Source of the DNA: an uncultured Mucispirillum sp.
GTDB taxonomy: Bacteria; Chrysiogenota; Deferribacteres; Deferribacterales; Mucispirillaceae
Assembly (NCBI GenBank): GCA_944324495.1
Contig: CALUWN010000002.1
Span: 154,390 to 218,389, forward strand
Direction of reading: 5' to 3'
DNA length: 64,000 bases
This document shows positions 52,641 through 62,903 of this stretch, piece after piece. Every line of letters starts with the position of its first letter. Positions within the stretch are counted from its first letter, which is position 1. A program made the translations under genes and the position numbers. The notes below the pieces were generated by a model. The model was not told the DNA's origin. It was given only the letters and a program-made list of their open reading frames with translations, and did not search any database.

Positions 52641-54194
52641 ATGCGTAAAATGAGTTTCATATTTTTAGCAGTTTCTATTTTAATATCAATTTTATTTTTT
52701 ATATTTGTAAGTATTTCTTCAGGCATATCAGCTTTAATAATAGCTGTTTTTGGCTTTGTACTGCTTATATATTCGGATATAAACTCATTATCATCTATGA
52801 AACAGATTTGTCATTATATGGATGAAACTTTAAATGGTTCGCAGGAGTTTCCAGCAAGGACAACAGGTAGATTTATCCCTATGGCAAATAAACTTCACAA
52901 TATTAGTGATAGAATAAATAATTTATTTATTGGCTTTAATTCTGCCCATATTCATATATCAACCATTGCACAAGATATGTCAAAAGTACAGATGTCTTTA
53001 AACAGTAACGTACAGATTGTAAACGATAAATTAAATGGCGTATCCCACCAGATGCTAGATTTACAAAAAACTGCTGAAAGCGTTAATGGAATGTGCGATA
53101 ATTCTAAAGTTGCAGCAGAAAAATGCCTTGAAAAAACAAACTTATGCAGTAGTGCAATGGATAATAATATTGAAAAAATGCGTGCAATGGAAAAAACAGT
53201 TGATGATATGGTTGCAACTGTTAATGAGTTTGTGGGCTACTCTAATGAAATTAAAAACAGTATTCAAGGTATTGAAGATATTGCAGACCAGACAAACCTA
53301 CTTGCATTAAATGCAGCAATTGAATCTGCTAGAGCTGGTGAACTTGGCAGAGGCTTTGCGGTGGTTGCTGATGAGGTTAGAAAGTTAGCAGAAAAAACAA
53401 CATCTTTTACAGCAGAAATAGAAAAAGTGGTATCTAAACTTTATGAAAAAACAGAAGGTATATCGCTACAGGCAAATATTAATGCAGACCAAGTTAAAGA
53501 TGCAATAGATATTACTGTTAATACAAGTAAAATAGTTGATGAAATCAGGCAGGAAACAGGCAATATGCTGCAGGCAACAAATACAATAGTTGGTGCAATA
53601 CACGGCCAGTATGAAAGCATAGGAGCTATAAATAACTCTGTAACAGAAATATATTCTGAAAATAATACAGCACTTAAAAGAACAAGCGAAAGCTTAATTT
53701 TAGGTAGTAATTTAGGTGATATTGCAAATGAATTAAAAACTTTAGCAGGTACATATTCATCAAAAGATATTTCCTTAGATAATTATATTACTTTTACATC
53801 AGAACTTTCAGTAGATTATAAACCAATGGATGACCAGCATAAAAAATGGATTGAGTTATTTAATAAAATATATAAAGCTCACACAACAGGAGCAAGCCAG
53901 TCAGAAGTTATGAGTGTTATAAAAGATTTAGTTGATTACACTGTATGGCACTTTGGTTTTGAAAATAAAATGATGGAAAAATATAACTTTAAAACATATG
54001 ATAACCATAAAATGCAGCACGATGATATTTTAAAGCAGGTGCAGGATATTTATAAACAGTTAGAAAATGGTGATGAAATATTAATTGTTAATATATTAGA
54101 ATTTTTGAAAAAATGGCTTATTAATCATATATTAAAAACAGATTTAGTGTTAGGTAAATATCTAACATCAATAAATGCAGAGCCTGTTAGATAA
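52641..54194 (+). CDS. Methyl-accepting chemotaxis protein with C-terminal hemerythrin domain
   Basis: Two membrane helices in the first 50 residues leave almost no periplasmic sensor. A cytoplasmic signalling domain follows, with hairpin tip [20 protein letters not shown] near residue 220, and then a bacteriohemerythrin domain (about 380-510) with di-iron ligand motifs [22 protein letters not shown] and NHILKTD. Hemerythrin binds O2 or reports redox state, so this is probably an aerotaxis-type receptor signalling through CheA. It has a close paralogue 0.5 kb downstream. Confidence 0.92.
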   Translation: MRKMSFIFLAVSILISILFFIFVSISSGISALIIAVFGFVLLIYSDINSLSSMKQICHYMDETLNGSQEFPARTTGRFIPMANKLHNISDRINNLFIGFNSAHIHISTIAQDMSKVQMSLNSNVQIVNDKLNGVSHQMLDLQKTAESVNGMCDNSKVAAEKCLEKTNLCSSAMDNNIEKMRAMEKTVDDMVATVNEFVGYSNEIKNSIQGIEDIADQTNLLALNAAIESARAGELGRGFAVVADEVRKLAEKTTSFTAEIEKVVSKLYEKTEGISLQANINADQVKDAIDITVNTSKIVDEIRQETGNMLQATNTIVGAIHGQYESIGAINNSVTEIYSENNTALKRTSESLILGSNLGDIANELKTLAGTYSSKDISLDNYITFTSELSVDYKPMDDQHKKWIELFNKIYKAHTTGASQSEVMSVIKDLVDYTVWHFGFENKMMEKYNFKTYDNHKMQHDDILKQVQDIYKQLENGDEILIVNILEFLKKWLINHILKTDLVLGKYLTSINAEPVR

Positions 54195-54307
54195 TAGTGA
54201 ACTTTTATAAAGATTGTTTGTTTTTTATAGAGATATTTAAAAATACTCTTGATTACAATATACAAGTAGAGTAGATTAATAGACATTTAAAAGTGGAGTT
54301 AATGAAT

Positions 54308-54718
54308 ATGTCTGTTCTTACAAGGTTTGGAGTATCTCTTGAAAAGGATTTATTAGATAAATTTGATGACCATATCAAAAAACAATCATATGAAACACGT
54401 TCAAAAGCAATATCTGACCTGATAAAAGAACATATTGAAGCTGATATTATAAACAGCGATGGAATGCTTGCAGGAGCTGTTACATTTTTATACAGTCACC
54501 ATAATAAAGACTTAGTCTCAAAACTTTTAGAAGTCCAACATGAAACACATAATTTAATAGTATCCATGCAGCATATCCACTTAGACCATGATACATGCCT
54601 TGAGATTTTAGCTGTTAGAGGCAAAAGTTCTGATGTAAGGTCGTTATATTATAAAATTAAAGCATTAAAAGGTGTAAAGCTGGCATCTATTAGTGCTACT
54701 TCCATTTCGGATTTATAA
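54308..54718 (+). CDS. nikR: Nickel-responsive transcriptional regulator NikR
   Basis: The ribbon-helix-helix N-terminus ([20 protein letters not shown]) and ACT-like domain with Ni ligands ([28 protein letters not shown]) identify NikR. The ATG at 54308 has GGAG nine bases upstream and is preferred to 54302 or GTG 54293, giving 136 residues. NikR represses or activates nickel uptake. It sits between two hemerythrin chemoreceptors and is probably co-transcribed with the second (12 bases). Link to larC is by nickel only. Confidence 0.93.
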   Translation: MSVLTRFGVSLEKDLLDKFDDHIKKQSYETRSKAISDLIKEHIEADIINSDGMLAGAVTFLYSHHNKDLVSKLLEVQHETHNLIVSMQHIHLDHDTCLEILAVRGKSSDVRSLYYKIKALKGVKLASISATSISDL

Positions 54719-54729
54719 GGAGTTGTCAA

Positions 54730-56271
54730 ATGAGGATTTTAAGTTTGATTTACACAGCAGTTGCTCTGATTGCAACTATAATAATATGGCTTGTTACTGA
54801 TTCCCATGCAGTTTATGGTGCGATTATTATATTTATTTTATCTGTTGCAATAAATGTGGCAAAAGATGCTATTTTCTACAAACAGATTAAGATATTAAAT
54901 GATTACATTGATATTGCTCTTGTAAGCTGCCCAAATCAGCCACCGCAGACTACAGGCAGATTTACATATATTGGTAAACATATACACGAGCTTTCTGATA
55001 AATTATGTACATTAGGAGCTCACTTTAGAAATGCACAAGTGCGTGTTGCTTCTGCTGCTTCAGATTTAACATCAGTTCAATCTAATTTATATGATAATGT
55101 GGTAACAGTAAATGAAAGTTTAAGCAGCGTTACAAAAGAAGTATATGATTTACAGCATACATCAGAGCATGTTAAAAGTATATGTGATGATTCTCAAAAA
55201 GCTGCTGAATCATGCCTTTCAAAAACAAGTCAGGCAGGCTCAGCAATGGAAACAAATATATTAAAAATGCAGCAGATACAAGAAACAGTTGATACTATTG
55301 TTGCCACAATGGGTGATTTCGTTATTTATTCTAATGATATTAAACAAAGTATCGGTAATATTACAGATATTGCAGACCAAACAAACCTTTTAGCATTAAA
55401 TGCAGCTATTGAAGCAGCAAGAGCTGGGGAATCAGGCAGAGGATTTGCAGTGGTTGCAGATGAGGTTAGGAAGTTAGCAGAAAAAACAACATCTTTCACA
55501 GCAGAAATAGAAAAAGTTGTAGATAAATTGCACTCAAGAACTTCAGAGATTTCATCTCAAGTAAATGTAAATGCAGAGCAGGTTAAAGAGGCTATTGGCA
55601 TTACAATGGATGCTGGTGCAATTGTTATAGATATTCGTGAAGAAACAAACGGTATGCTTGATATTACAAAAAAAATTGTTAATGCAATGGTAGACCAAAA
55701 TGAAGGTATTGCAACAATTACAAAATCTATTGAGAAAGTATATGAAGAAAACGGTGTAGCATTAAATAGAACACTGGAAAGCCAAAAACTTGGTAATAAC
55801 CTTGATAATATAGCAACAGAAATGAAAGATAATTCAAAAGATTATTCTGCCGGTGAAGGTCAATTTATGACGTTTACTTCAGCGTTATCCGTAGGTTATA
55901 ATGCAATAGATGAACAGCATATTAGATGGATTGAGCTTATTAATGCAGTTTATAATTCACTTGCATCAGGTTCCTCAAAAGAAAAACTTGGTATGGTTTT
56001 AAAAGATTTAGTTGATTATACAGTATGGCACTTTGGTTTTGAAAATAAAATGATGAATACATATGACTACCCAGAAAAAGACAGCCATATGAAACTTCAT
56101 AGAGATTTTATTGCAGAAATCAAAAAACTTGAAGAAAGGTATGAATCTGGCGAAGATATTATGGGTGTAAATGTATTAGAGTTCTTGAAAAACTGGTTAT
56201 CAGACCATATTATGAAAATAGATACGCGTCTTGGAGCATATCTTGAATCACAAGGAGCAAAACCAGTATAA
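54730..56271 (+). CDS. Methyl-accepting chemotaxis protein with C-terminal hemerythrin domain (paralogue)
   Basis: The 513 residues have the same layout as the receptor at 52.6 kb: two N-terminal membrane helices, signalling tip [20 protein letters not shown] near residue 218, and a hemerythrin domain (about 380-510) with [22 protein letters not shown] and DHIMKID. Both receptors share nearly identical signalling tips, so they can mix in arrays. Divergent linkers and hemerythrin surface residues suggest a duplication followed by specialisation. Confidence 0.92.
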   Translation: MRILSLIYTAVALIATIIIWLVTDSHAVYGAIIIFILSVAINVAKDAIFYKQIKILNDYIDIALVSCPNQPPQTTGRFTYIGKHIHELSDKLCTLGAHFRNAQVRVASAASDLTSVQSNLYDNVVTVNESLSSVTKEVYDLQHTSEHVKSICDDSQKAAESCLSKTSQAGSAMETNILKMQQIQETVDTIVATMGDFVIYSNDIKQSIGNITDIADQTNLLALNAAIEAARAGESGRGFAVVADEVRKLAEKTTSFTAEIEKVVDKLHSRTSEISSQVNVNAEQVKEAIGITMDAGAIVIDIREETNGMLDITKKIVNAMVDQNEGIATITKSIEKVYEENGVALNRTLESQKLGNNLDNIATEMKDNSKDYSAGEGQFMTFTSALSVGYNAIDEQHIRWIELINAVYNSLASGSSKEKLGMVLKDLVDYTVWHFGFENKMMNTYDYPEKDSHMKLHRDFIAEIKKLEERYESGEDIMGVNVLEFLKNWLSDHIMKIDTRLGAYLESQGAKPV

Positions 56272-56304
56272 AATTAAATATTTTAAACATAATATTTATA
56301 TGTG

Positions 56305-56333
56305 AAAAAGCAGGTTTTCATACCTGCTTTTTT
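56305..56333 (+). terminator. Terminator between the second chemoreceptor and hslU
   Basis: AAAAAGCAGGT and ACCTGCTTTTT pair closely, followed by T-rich sequence. A-rich flanks make it usable in both directions for the convergent hslU. Confidence 0.88.
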
Positions 56334-56341
56334 ATTTATAA

Positions 56342-57682
56342 TTAAAGTATATATTTACTTAAATCAACATTTGTGCTGATTTCTCCTAATTTATCTTGTA
56401 CGTATTCAGCATTGATTACAACTTCCCCAGTAACATTTTCAGGAGCTTCAAAAGCTATATCTTCAACTAATTTTTCCATAATAGTATGAAGCCTTCTAGC
56501 ACCTATATTTTCATTACTGGAGTTTACTTTGCAGGCAATTTCAGCAATTGCATCAATACCATCATCAGTATATGTAATAGAAACATTATCAGCTTTTAAA
56601 AGTGCAGCATATTGTTTTGTAATAGCGTTTTCTGGTTCTTTTAAAATACATAGGAAATCTTCTTTAGTTAAAGCATCAAGCTCCACACGTATTGGGAAAC
56701 GGCCTTGAAGCTCTGGAATTAAATCAGACGGTTTTGCCATAGAAAAAGCACCTGCTGCAATAAAAAGTATATGGTCAGTTTTAACTATACCATATTTAGT
56801 ATTAACTGTAGAGCCTTCTACAATAGGCAGTAAATCACGCTGTACCCCTTCCCTTGATACATCACCACCTCTGCTTGAAGATGTGGCAGATGAGCATATT
56901 TTATCTATCTCATCAAGAAAAACAATACCAGACTGCTCAACACGTTTTAATGCAGTGCTTTTAACATCATCCATATCAATAAGTCTGTTTAATTCTTGGC
57001 TTTCTAAAATTGAGCGTGCTTCGCTGATTTTTATTTTCCTGCGTTTTTTCTTTTGAGGAAACATATTTTTCATCATATCGTTTAAATCCACACCCATATC
57101 TTGAAAACCAGCATTAGTTAATACTTCAATATGAGGGGTTGGCTCATCCACATCTATTTCAATAAACCTGTCATCAAGTTCGCCATTTTTAAGTTTTTCT
57201 TTCATTTTTTCTCTTGAATCACTTCCTGTGCTTTCATGGCCATCTAAAGAGTATGTAACAGGTTTTGGTGGAAGCAATATATCTAATATTTTTTCTTCCA
57301 CCAGTTGTTTTGCTTTTTCAATATGTACTTCTTTTTGTTCAGCTTTTACCATATTTACGCCGATTTCCACTAAATCTCTAATCATAGATTCAACATCCCT
57401 GCCAACGTAACCAACTTCTGTATATTTACTGGCTTCCACTTTAATAAATGGTGATTTAGTAAGGCGTGCAAGTCTTCTTGCTATTTCTGTTTTACCAACA
57501 CCAGTTGAGCCTATCATAATAATATTTTTTGGTGTTATTTCATCCTGTATTTTTTCAGGAAGTTGCAGCCTTCTCCAACGGTTTCTTAGTGCTACAGCCA
57601 CTGCTTTTTTAGCATTTTTTTGCCCAACAATATATTTATCAAGTTCATCTACAATAGCTTTCGGTGTAAGATGTTCTGCCAT
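56342..57682 (-). CDS. hslU: HslU ATPase of the HslUV protease
   Basis: The 446-residue AAA+ protein has [21 protein letters not shown] near the N-terminus, Walker [28 protein letters not shown], Walker [10 protein letters not shown], and the C-terminal sensor region [16 protein letters not shown]. It contains the I-domain between about residues 110 and 250. HslU unfolds substrates and feeds them to HslV. It follows hslV by 10 bases. Confidence 0.96.
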   Translation of the reverse strand: MAEHLTPKAIVDELDKYIVGQKNAKKAVAVALRNRWRRLQLPEKIQDEITPKNIIMIGSTGVGKTEIARRLARLTKSPFIKVEASKYTEVGYVGRDVESMIRDLVEIGVNMVKAEQKEVHIEKAKQLVEEKILDILLPPKPVTYSLDGHESTGSDSREKMKEKLKNGELDDRFIEIDVDEPTPHIEVLTNAGFQDMGVDLNDMMKNMFPQKKKRRKIKISEARSILESQELNRLIDMDDVKSTALKRVEQSGIVFLDEIDKICSSATSSSRGGDVSREGVQRDLLPIVEGSTVNTKYGIVKTDHILFIAAGAFSMAKPSDLIPELQGRFPIRVELDALTKEDFLCILKEPENAITKQYAALLKADNVSITYTDDGIDAIAEIACKVNSSNENIGARRLHTIMEKLVEDIAFEAPENVTGEVVINAEYVQDKLGEISTNVDLSKYIL

Positions 57683-57692
57683 TATTTACTCC

Positions 57693-58238
57693 TTATAATT
57701 CTTCTATAATAACATTTCTATTAGTATATATACAAATAGAGCCAGCAATATTTATTGCAATTTCAGCTATTTCTTTAGGTGTTAGCTCTGTATTATTAAG
57801 TAATGCACGAGCTGCTGCTAAAGCATAAGGGCCACCAGAGCCAATAGCTGTAGCCCCATCATCTGGTTCAATAATATCGCCAGTACCAGATAACACAAAA
57901 GTATCTTTAATATCTGCAACTATCATCATAGCTTCTAATTTTCTTAAATATCTGTCACTTCTCCAGTCTTTTGCAAGCTCAACAGCAGCACGGGCAAGCT
58001 GATTATTACTTTCTTTTAATTTTGCTTCAAAGCGTTCCATTAAAGTAAAAGCATCAGCAGCAGAGCCTGCAAACCCACATATAACACTGCCACCTGCTAA
58101 ACGGCGAACTTTTCTTGCATTATCTTTCATAATAGTATTGCCAAAAGTAACCTGACCGTCCCCTGCCATGGCAACTTTATCGCCTCTTCTAACTGCAACT
58201 ATAGTTGTTGCCTGTATCGTATTATGATTGTGTTCCAT
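57693..58238 (-). CDS. hslV: HslV peptidase of the HslUV protease
   Basis: ATG 58238 has a GAGG ribosome site and gives 181 residues. The N-terminus reads [21 protein letters not shown], so the catalytic Thr is exposed only after removal of a ten-residue leader. Many HslV proteins have a one- to several-residue leader, so this is a longer than minimal form. Motifs [23 protein letters not shown] and [16 protein letters not shown] are canonical. Confidence 0.95.
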   Translation of the reverse strand: MEHNHNTIQATTIVAVRRGDKVAMAGDGQVTFGNTIMKDNARKVRRLAGGSVICGFAGSAADAFTLMERFEAKLKESNNQLARAAVELAKDWRSDRYLRKLEAMMIVADIKDTFVLSGTGDIIEPDDGATAIGSGGPYALAAARALLNNTELTPKEIAEIAINIAGSICIYTNRNVIIEEL

Positions 58239-58277
58239 ATATACCTCAAAAAATATAATCAATTATAAATGTATATT

Positions 58278-58306
58278 AATATATAAATAAGTTACAAATA
58301 TGTCAA
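58278..58306 (-). promoter_or_regulatory. Near-consensus promoter of hslVU
   Basis: On the minus strand TTGACA and TATATT are separated by 17 bases, 40 bases upstream of hslV. A heat-shock type would need a different sigma factor sequence, which is not seen. Confidence 0.65.
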
Positions 58307-58341
58307 ACTTATAAATTAATTCATATATAATTTTTTTATAA

Positions 58342-58370
58342 TTGTATATGGAAGACTTTTATGATACAAT
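58342..58370 (+). promoter_or_regulatory. Promoter of the lipid A/core cluster
   Basis: TTGTAT and TACAAT are separated by 17 bases, 30 bases before the 47-codon frame that heads the cluster. Confidence 0.5.
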
Positions 58371-58399
58371 ATTAACACATAAGAAATGAGAGTGTTTGT

Positions 58400-58543
58400 A
58401 TGCAGAAATCATTACTTGTTTTATTAATGGTATTTATTTCTATAATGAAAGCTGATAAAAACATAAAAGATAATAGTGGCAAAACAGCTCTTGATTATGC
58501 AAGGGAAGGAAAACTAAAAAATTTAGAAAGGTTATTATCATAA
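58400..58543 (+). CDS. 47-codon exported ankyrin-repeat remnant
   Basis: This frame encodes a hydrophobic signal-like start (MQKSLLVLLMVFISIMKA) joined directly to the last part of one ankyrin repeat (DNSGKTALDYAREGKLKNLERLL), as if the interior of a secreted ankyrin protein had been deleted. The stop is one base before the next start codon, suggesting translational coupling. It may be a remnant that now serves mainly as a leader. Not recognised as a functional protein. Confidence 0.5.
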   Translation: MQKSLLVLLMVFISIMKADKNIKDNSGKTALDYAREGKLKNLERLLS

Positions 58544-58544
58544 T

Positions 58545-59204
58545 ATGCAGGAAAAGAAGATTTCAATAGGTAGAAAAATAGGGTTTTGGATTGTTTATTT
58601 TTTAGGTACATTGTTTGTAAAAACATGGCGTATGAAAAACATTAATCAAGATTCATTTAATAAATGCAGGCAGGAGGGCAAAAGCCCTGTATTAGTTTTG
58701 TGGCACGATTCGCTGCTGCCTTTAGCATTTAGTCATTATAAAAATGATATTGCAACCATAGCATCAGATTCTAAAGACGGAGAGTTGATTACATACATTT
58801 TAAAAAAATGGGGCTTTAGAGTTTCCAGAGGCTCATCTACAAGGGGTGGGCTTAAAGCTGCTATGAATATTATTAAAAACTGCAGGAATGATAAACGCCC
58901 TGCTGCTATTACTGTGGATGGTCCAAAAGGCCCCCGTCATGAAGTAAAAAGCGGAGCAGTATTTATTGCAAAAAATCTTGATAAAATAATATATGTACTT
59001 ACATTAAAAACAGACAGCTTTATACGTTTTAACAGCTGGGATAAGTTTATTCTGCCAAAACCTTTTGCAAAGGTGGAGGTGCATTATTCTGAAATATTTT
59101 ATGTAAGCGATGAAAAAGATGAAGCTTCTCTTAAAGCAGATACTGAAAGGCTTCAAAATTATATGCTTATGCGTACAGAAGAAGTATGCAAAGAATTTGT
59201 TTAG
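58545..59204 (+). CDS. DUF374 lysophospholipid-acyltransferase-like protein
   Basis: The 219 residues have an N-terminal membrane helix and the acyltransferase pattern VLWHDSLLPLA, STRGGLKAAMNII and TVDGPKGPRHEVKSGA. DUF374 proteins are encoded beside KDO and lipid A genes in Deferribacterota, Campylobacterota and others and are assumed to act in lipid A or LPS assembly. It is the first of a run waaA-lpxL-gmhB. Confidence 0.88.
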   Translation: MQEKKISIGRKIGFWIVYFLGTLFVKTWRMKNINQDSFNKCRQEGKSPVLVLWHDSLLPLAFSHYKNDIATIASDSKDGELITYILKKWGFRVSRGSSTRGGLKAAMNIIKNCRNDKRPAAITVDGPKGPRHEVKSGAVFIAKNLDKIIYVLTLKTDSFIRFNSWDKFILPKPFAKVEVHYSEIFYVSDEKDEASLKADTERLQNYMLMRTEEVCKEFV

Positions 59205-59220
59205 TTTTTAGTGAGTGGTT

Positions 59221-60447
59221 ATGCGAATACTTCTTGTAATCTATAATTTCATACTTATATTTATAACCCCAATTGCAGCCATTTTTATGTATATTATTAT
59301 GCGTAAGAAAAACAAGCATCAGCATTTTTTTGAGCGTTTTGGGTTTATTAAAGTAGCTGATTTTAACCCTAAAAAAAGCATATGGTTTCACTGTGCCAGT
59401 GTAGGTGAAGTGAGAAGTATAAAAAATATTGTGGATGAGATACGTAAAAACCACACAGATTACAGCATAATTATTACAACTATGACAGCAACAGGCAGGC
59501 AGACTGCTTATGATTATATAAAAGCAGATATTGCATTTTTACTGCCTATAGAAAGCGGCAGTGCCTTTGCAAAGATTATTGCATATATGAATGTATCCTG
59601 CCTTGTGATTGTAGATACAGAGTTATGGCCAAATTTAATATATACTGCTTCAAAAACTGTGCCTGTATTTTTAATTAATGCAAGGATTTCAGATAAAACT
59701 TTTAAAACATATAAGCGGTTTAAGTTTATTTTTAAAAATGTATTAAATCAGTTTAGTGCAATCTTAGCAAAAAGTAAAATGGATGAAGAACGATTTGCCT
59801 GTATTTTAGGAAACAACAATAAAGTTATAACAGCAGGAAATATTAAATTTCAGGAAAGAAAGAAAAAAGAAGATGTTAAAGTAATAAGTGAGCTTAATAA
59901 TATAAAATATTTACTGCTTGCTTCTACCCATGAAACAGAAGAAGAAACACTGCTTTCATATATGGATAATAAAATGTGCGGTTTTGAAAAGATTGTAATA
60001 GTTCCACGCCATATAGAAAGGTGTAAAAGTATTAAAGAAATGGTTATAAATAAAGGTTATAGTGTCAGCTTATACAGCGAAAAAGATTTTTCAAAACAGG
60101 TGGTTATAATAGATGTATTTGGAATGCTTGAAAGCCTTTATTTAAAAGCGGATAAAATATTTATTGGTGGCTCACTTGTGCATATCGGCGGTCATAATAT
60201 ATTTGAAGCATTGCAGTTTGAAAAGGTAATATCTGTTGGAAAAAATATGTTTTCCTTTAAAGAAATATATGATAATGCAAAAGAATATGGTTTAGTTTGC
60301 GAAATAGATAATAAAAATGATTTTATAAAATATTTAGAAAGTGAAGATAAAGAATATAATTTTCAAGATTTTTTTAATAAACTTGAAAGTGAAAATAAAA
60401 ATACATTATCTATTATAACAGAAACTATAGGAACAGTGCTTAAATAA
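59221..60447 (+). CDS. waaA: KDO transferase WaaA
   Basis: The 409-residue GT30 family enzyme has a membrane N-terminus, WFHCASVGEVRSIKNIV near residue 60, AILAKSKMDEERF, and IFIGGSLVHIGGHNIFEAL with the sugar-nucleotide site. It transfers 3-deoxy-D-manno-octulosonic acid from CMP-KDO to lipid IVA. ATG 59221 is preferred to GTG 59215. It overlaps nothing but is tight with neighbours. Confidence 0.93.
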   Translation: MRILLVIYNFILIFITPIAAIFMYIIMRKKNKHQHFFERFGFIKVADFNPKKSIWFHCASVGEVRSIKNIVDEIRKNHTDYSIIITTMTATGRQTAYDYIKADIAFLLPIESGSAFAKIIAYMNVSCLVIVDTELWPNLIYTASKTVPVFLINARISDKTFKTYKRFKFIFKNVLNQFSAILAKSKMDEERFACILGNNNKVITAGNIKFQERKKKEDVKVISELNNIKYLLLASTHETEEETLLSYMDNKMCGFEKIVIVPRHIERCKSIKEMVINKGYSVSLYSEKDFSKQVVIIDVFGMLESLYLKADKIFIGGSLVHIGGHNIFEALQFEKVISVGKNMFSFKEIYDNAKEYGLVCEIDNKNDFIKYLESEDKEYNFQDFFNKLESENKNTLSIITETIGTVLK

Positions 60448-60461
60448 GCTAGGAAATTATT

Positions 60462-61355
60462 ATGATTTTATACATTCTTTTAAAACCAGTATTGTTTATA
60501 TTGCTGCATACTCCCCGATGTGTACTTATGGCTATTGCTAAATTATTAGGTTTATGTTTGTGGCATTTATCAAGTGATAGACGCCATGTGGCAATTGTTA
60601 ATGCAACAATCCTTGGAGCAAAGGATGCTAAAAAAACAGCTAAAAAGTCGTTTATTTATACTTTTATGGCTTATATTGATATTTTTTATGCAAAACGAAT
60701 TAATAAAAAAATAATAGATAAATATGTGGAAATAGAAGGGCTTGAAATATATGAAGCATTAAAAAAAGAACATAAAGAAATGGCTTTTATAAGTGGTCAT
60801 TTTGGTGCATGGTCATTAATGGCAACTCTTGCATATCAGACAGCAGGCATAAAACTTATTACCATAGGCCGTTCCACAAAAAATTTTGCAATAGATAAAA
60901 TATTAGATGAACTTAGAACTTTTGAAGGTATAAAATATGTTACTCACAGGGGAGCTATGGAAAAACTTCCTAAATATATAAAGCAGGGGTATATGCCGGG
61001 AGTCTATATTGACCATACAGCCTTAGGAAAAGACTGTATAAACGTAAACTTTTGTGGGTATAAAGTTCCAGTTATTGCAGGGATTCCTGCTCTGTGTATT
61101 AGAAAAAATTACCCTGCCATATTTTTCTTTACATTATATGACGGCAAAAAATTTAAAGTCATTGTGAAAAATCCTGTATTTCCTGATAAGAAATTAAAAC
61201 CAAAAGAAAGAATTATAAAATTTATTGAAGATATAAATAAAGTATATGAAGAAGTATACAGGCAGTACCCAGAACAGTGGTATTTAATCCACAGGCGTTT
61301 TAAAAGGGTAGAATTAGAAGACGGTACTTTAAGTGGATATCTTTATGATAAATGA
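60462..61355 (+). CDS. LpxL/HtrB-family lipid A acyltransferase
   Basis: The 297-residue membrane-bound acyltransferase has the pattern SGHFGAWSLMA in place of the family's H-x4-D/E (commonly GHFGNWE), so the catalytic acid position is Ser. Later landmarks (IDHTALGKDCINVNFCGY; AGIPALCIRKNYPAIFFF) are consistent with the LpxL/LpxM fold. The start is a membrane helix. It probably acts, or once acted, in secondary acylation of KDO-lipid A. The substitution makes activity uncertain. Confidence 0.88.
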   Translation: MILYILLKPVLFILLHTPRCVLMAIAKLLGLCLWHLSSDRRHVAIVNATILGAKDAKKTAKKSFIYTFMAYIDIFYAKRINKKIIDKYVEIEGLEIYEALKKEHKEMAFISGHFGAWSLMATLAYQTAGIKLITIGRSTKNFAIDKILDELRTFEGIKYVTHRGAMEKLPKYIKQGYMPGVYIDHTALGKDCINVNFCGYKVPVIAGIPALCIRKNYPAIFFFTLYDGKKFKVIVKNPVFPDKKLKPKERIIKFIEDINKVYEEVYRQYPEQWYLIHRRFKRVELEDGTLSGYLYDK

Positions 61356-61364
61356 GGTGATTAT

Positions 61365-61946
61365 ATGGATACATTAAAAGGTGTAGTTTTTTTAGATAGA
61401 GATGGCACAATAAACTATGATGCAGGTTATATTAACCATGTAGATAATTTTATAATGTACCCATACGCTGCTCAAGCCATTAGAATGCTTAATAAAAGCG
61501 GTTATTATGTAATAGTAATAACAAACCAGTCTGGGCTTGGCAGAGGTTTTTTTAATGAAGAAACATTAGATGAAATCCATAATTATATGGTGCGGTCATT
61601 AAAAGAGCAGGGAGCAAATATTGACGGTATTTATTTCTGCCCCCATGACCCAAACGCAAAAATAGAAAAATATAAGGCAGTATGTAATTGTAGAAAGCCA
61701 GAAACAGGCTTGGTGGAGATGGCTTTTAAAGATTTTAATATAGATAAATCAAAAATGTATTTTATAGGTGATAAACATTCAGATATTATGGCAGGCCATA
61801 AATCTGGGTGTAAAACAATAATAGTAAAAACAGGTTACGGAAAAGGTGACCTTATCAATAAATCTCATAAATGGGAAGTACAGCCAGATAAAATCGCTGA
61901 CACTCTACTTGATGCTGTAAAATTTATTTTAAAAAATGAAATATAA
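61365..61946 (+). CDS. gmhB: D-glycero-D-manno-heptose 1,7-bisphosphate 7-phosphatase
   Basis: The 193-residue HAD phosphatase has VVFLDRDGTINYDAGYI, VITNQSGLGRGFF, the zinc-binding CPHDP...CNCRKPETG loop, and FIGDKHSDIMAGHKSG. GmhB removes the C7 phosphate in ADP-heptose synthesis for LPS core. It sits beside waaA and lpxL-like genes, as expected. The ribosome site is GGTGAT and the spacing to the preceding gene is nine bases. Confidence 0.93.
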   Translation: MDTLKGVVFLDRDGTINYDAGYINHVDNFIMYPYAAQAIRMLNKSGYYVIVITNQSGLGRGFFNEETLDEIHNYMVRSLKEQGANIDGIYFCPHDPNAKIEKYKAVCNCRKPETGLVEMAFKDFNIDKSKMYFIGDKHSDIMAGHKSGCKTIIVKTGYGKGDLINKSHKWEVQPDKIADTLLDAVKFILKNEI

Positions 61947-61999
61947 CCCTTGAAAAAAAGAATAAGTTGTAATAATATACTTTAAAAGGGAGGTGCAAT

Positions 62000-62395
62000 A
62001 TGAAGCTAAAATTTCATATTTTAAAAATTTTTTTGGTATTGAGTGTACTTATTCCGTCATTTGCGTATGCAGAAATTAAAAATGCGGATGTAAATCAGGT
62101 GGAAGAGTATATTAAATCAGGCAAATACATCGTTGTAGATGTTAGAAAACCTGATGAATATGGTGCAGGGCACATAAAAGGTGCTGGTAATGTAGACTAT
62201 TATGATGATAATTTTGAATCATTATTTGAAGAAAAATATAGCGATAAAAATCAAAGTTATATTCTCTACTGTCGTTCTGGTATGAGAAGCCAATATTCAG
62301 CAGAAATTTTAGAAGAACTTGGTTATAAAAATCTTATAAATATGACTGGTGGGATTTTAGCATGGCAGGATGCAGGTAAGCCTGTAGAGAAGTAG
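62000..62395 (+). CDS. Exported single-domain rhodanese
   Basis: The precursor of 131 residues has a signal peptide (MKLKFHILKIFLVLSVLIPSFAYA) and a rhodanese domain with DVRKPDEYGAGHIKGAGNV and catalytic Cys91 in YILYCRSGMRSQ. It would handle sulfur or persulfide in the periplasm. It has GGGAGGTG in front of its start and sits eight bases before a receiver gene. Confidence 0.9.
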   Translation: MKLKFHILKIFLVLSVLIPSFAYAEIKNADVNQVEEYIKSGKYIVVDVRKPDEYGAGHIKGAGNVDYYDDNFESLFEEKYSDKNQSYILYCRSGMRSQYSAEILEELGYKNLINMTGGILAWQDAGKPVEK

Positions 62396-62402
62396 TGCTG
62401 GT

Positions 62403-62783
62403 GTGGTGGATGCAATAGTGAGCTATGAATTATTAAAAGAATTGACTGTTCTCTATGTTGAAGATGAAGATATGATGAGAGAGTCTGTTGTCATGCTTTT
62501 AAAAAGAAGATTTAAAGATGTACTTGTAGCATGTAATGGAGCAGAGGCTCTTGATATTTTTAAAAATAATAAAGTGGATGTAATTATAACAGATTTGCAG
62601 ATGCCAGTAATGGATGGTATGGAGCTTGCAAAACATATTAGAGAAATAGACAATACCCCTATTGTAGTTGTTTCGGCTTTTAATGACGAAGGCCACCAAG
62701 TACCTGAAGCTAATGGAAGGCTTACAAAACCAATTAAAAAGAATGATTTATTTGATATAGTTTTAGAATGTGTAAGTAAGTAA
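62403..62783 (+). CDS. Single-domain response regulator
   Basis: The 126-residue receiver has DED near residue 21-23, phosphoacceptor D64 in TDLQMPVMDGM, VVSAF and TKPIKKND motifs. It has no output domain. The start is probably GTG at 62403, as no in-frame ATG exists before the first acidic motif. It may be phosphorylated by a hybrid kinase elsewhere. It ends in a terminator. Confidence 0.88.
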   Translation: MVDAIVSYELLKELTVLYVEDEDMMRESVVMLLKRRFKDVLVACNGAEALDIFKNNKVDVIITDLQMPVMDGMELAKHIREIDNTPIVVVSAFNDEGHQVPEANGRLTKPIKKNDLFDIVLECVSK

Positions 62784-62801
62784 TACTTACACATTTTTTT
62801 T
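62767..62801 (+). terminator. Terminator after the receiver
   Basis: AATGTGTAAGTA and TACTTACACATT form a stem overlapping the stop codon, followed by seven or more T. Confidence 0.88.
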
Positions 62802-62903
62802 ATCTAAAATACTTTTCTAAAATATTAAATTTTATTTGAAACAAGGTGATATTATTAAGCACAAAAATATTATCAAGTTTATAAGCGGTATATACTATAC
62901 AAA

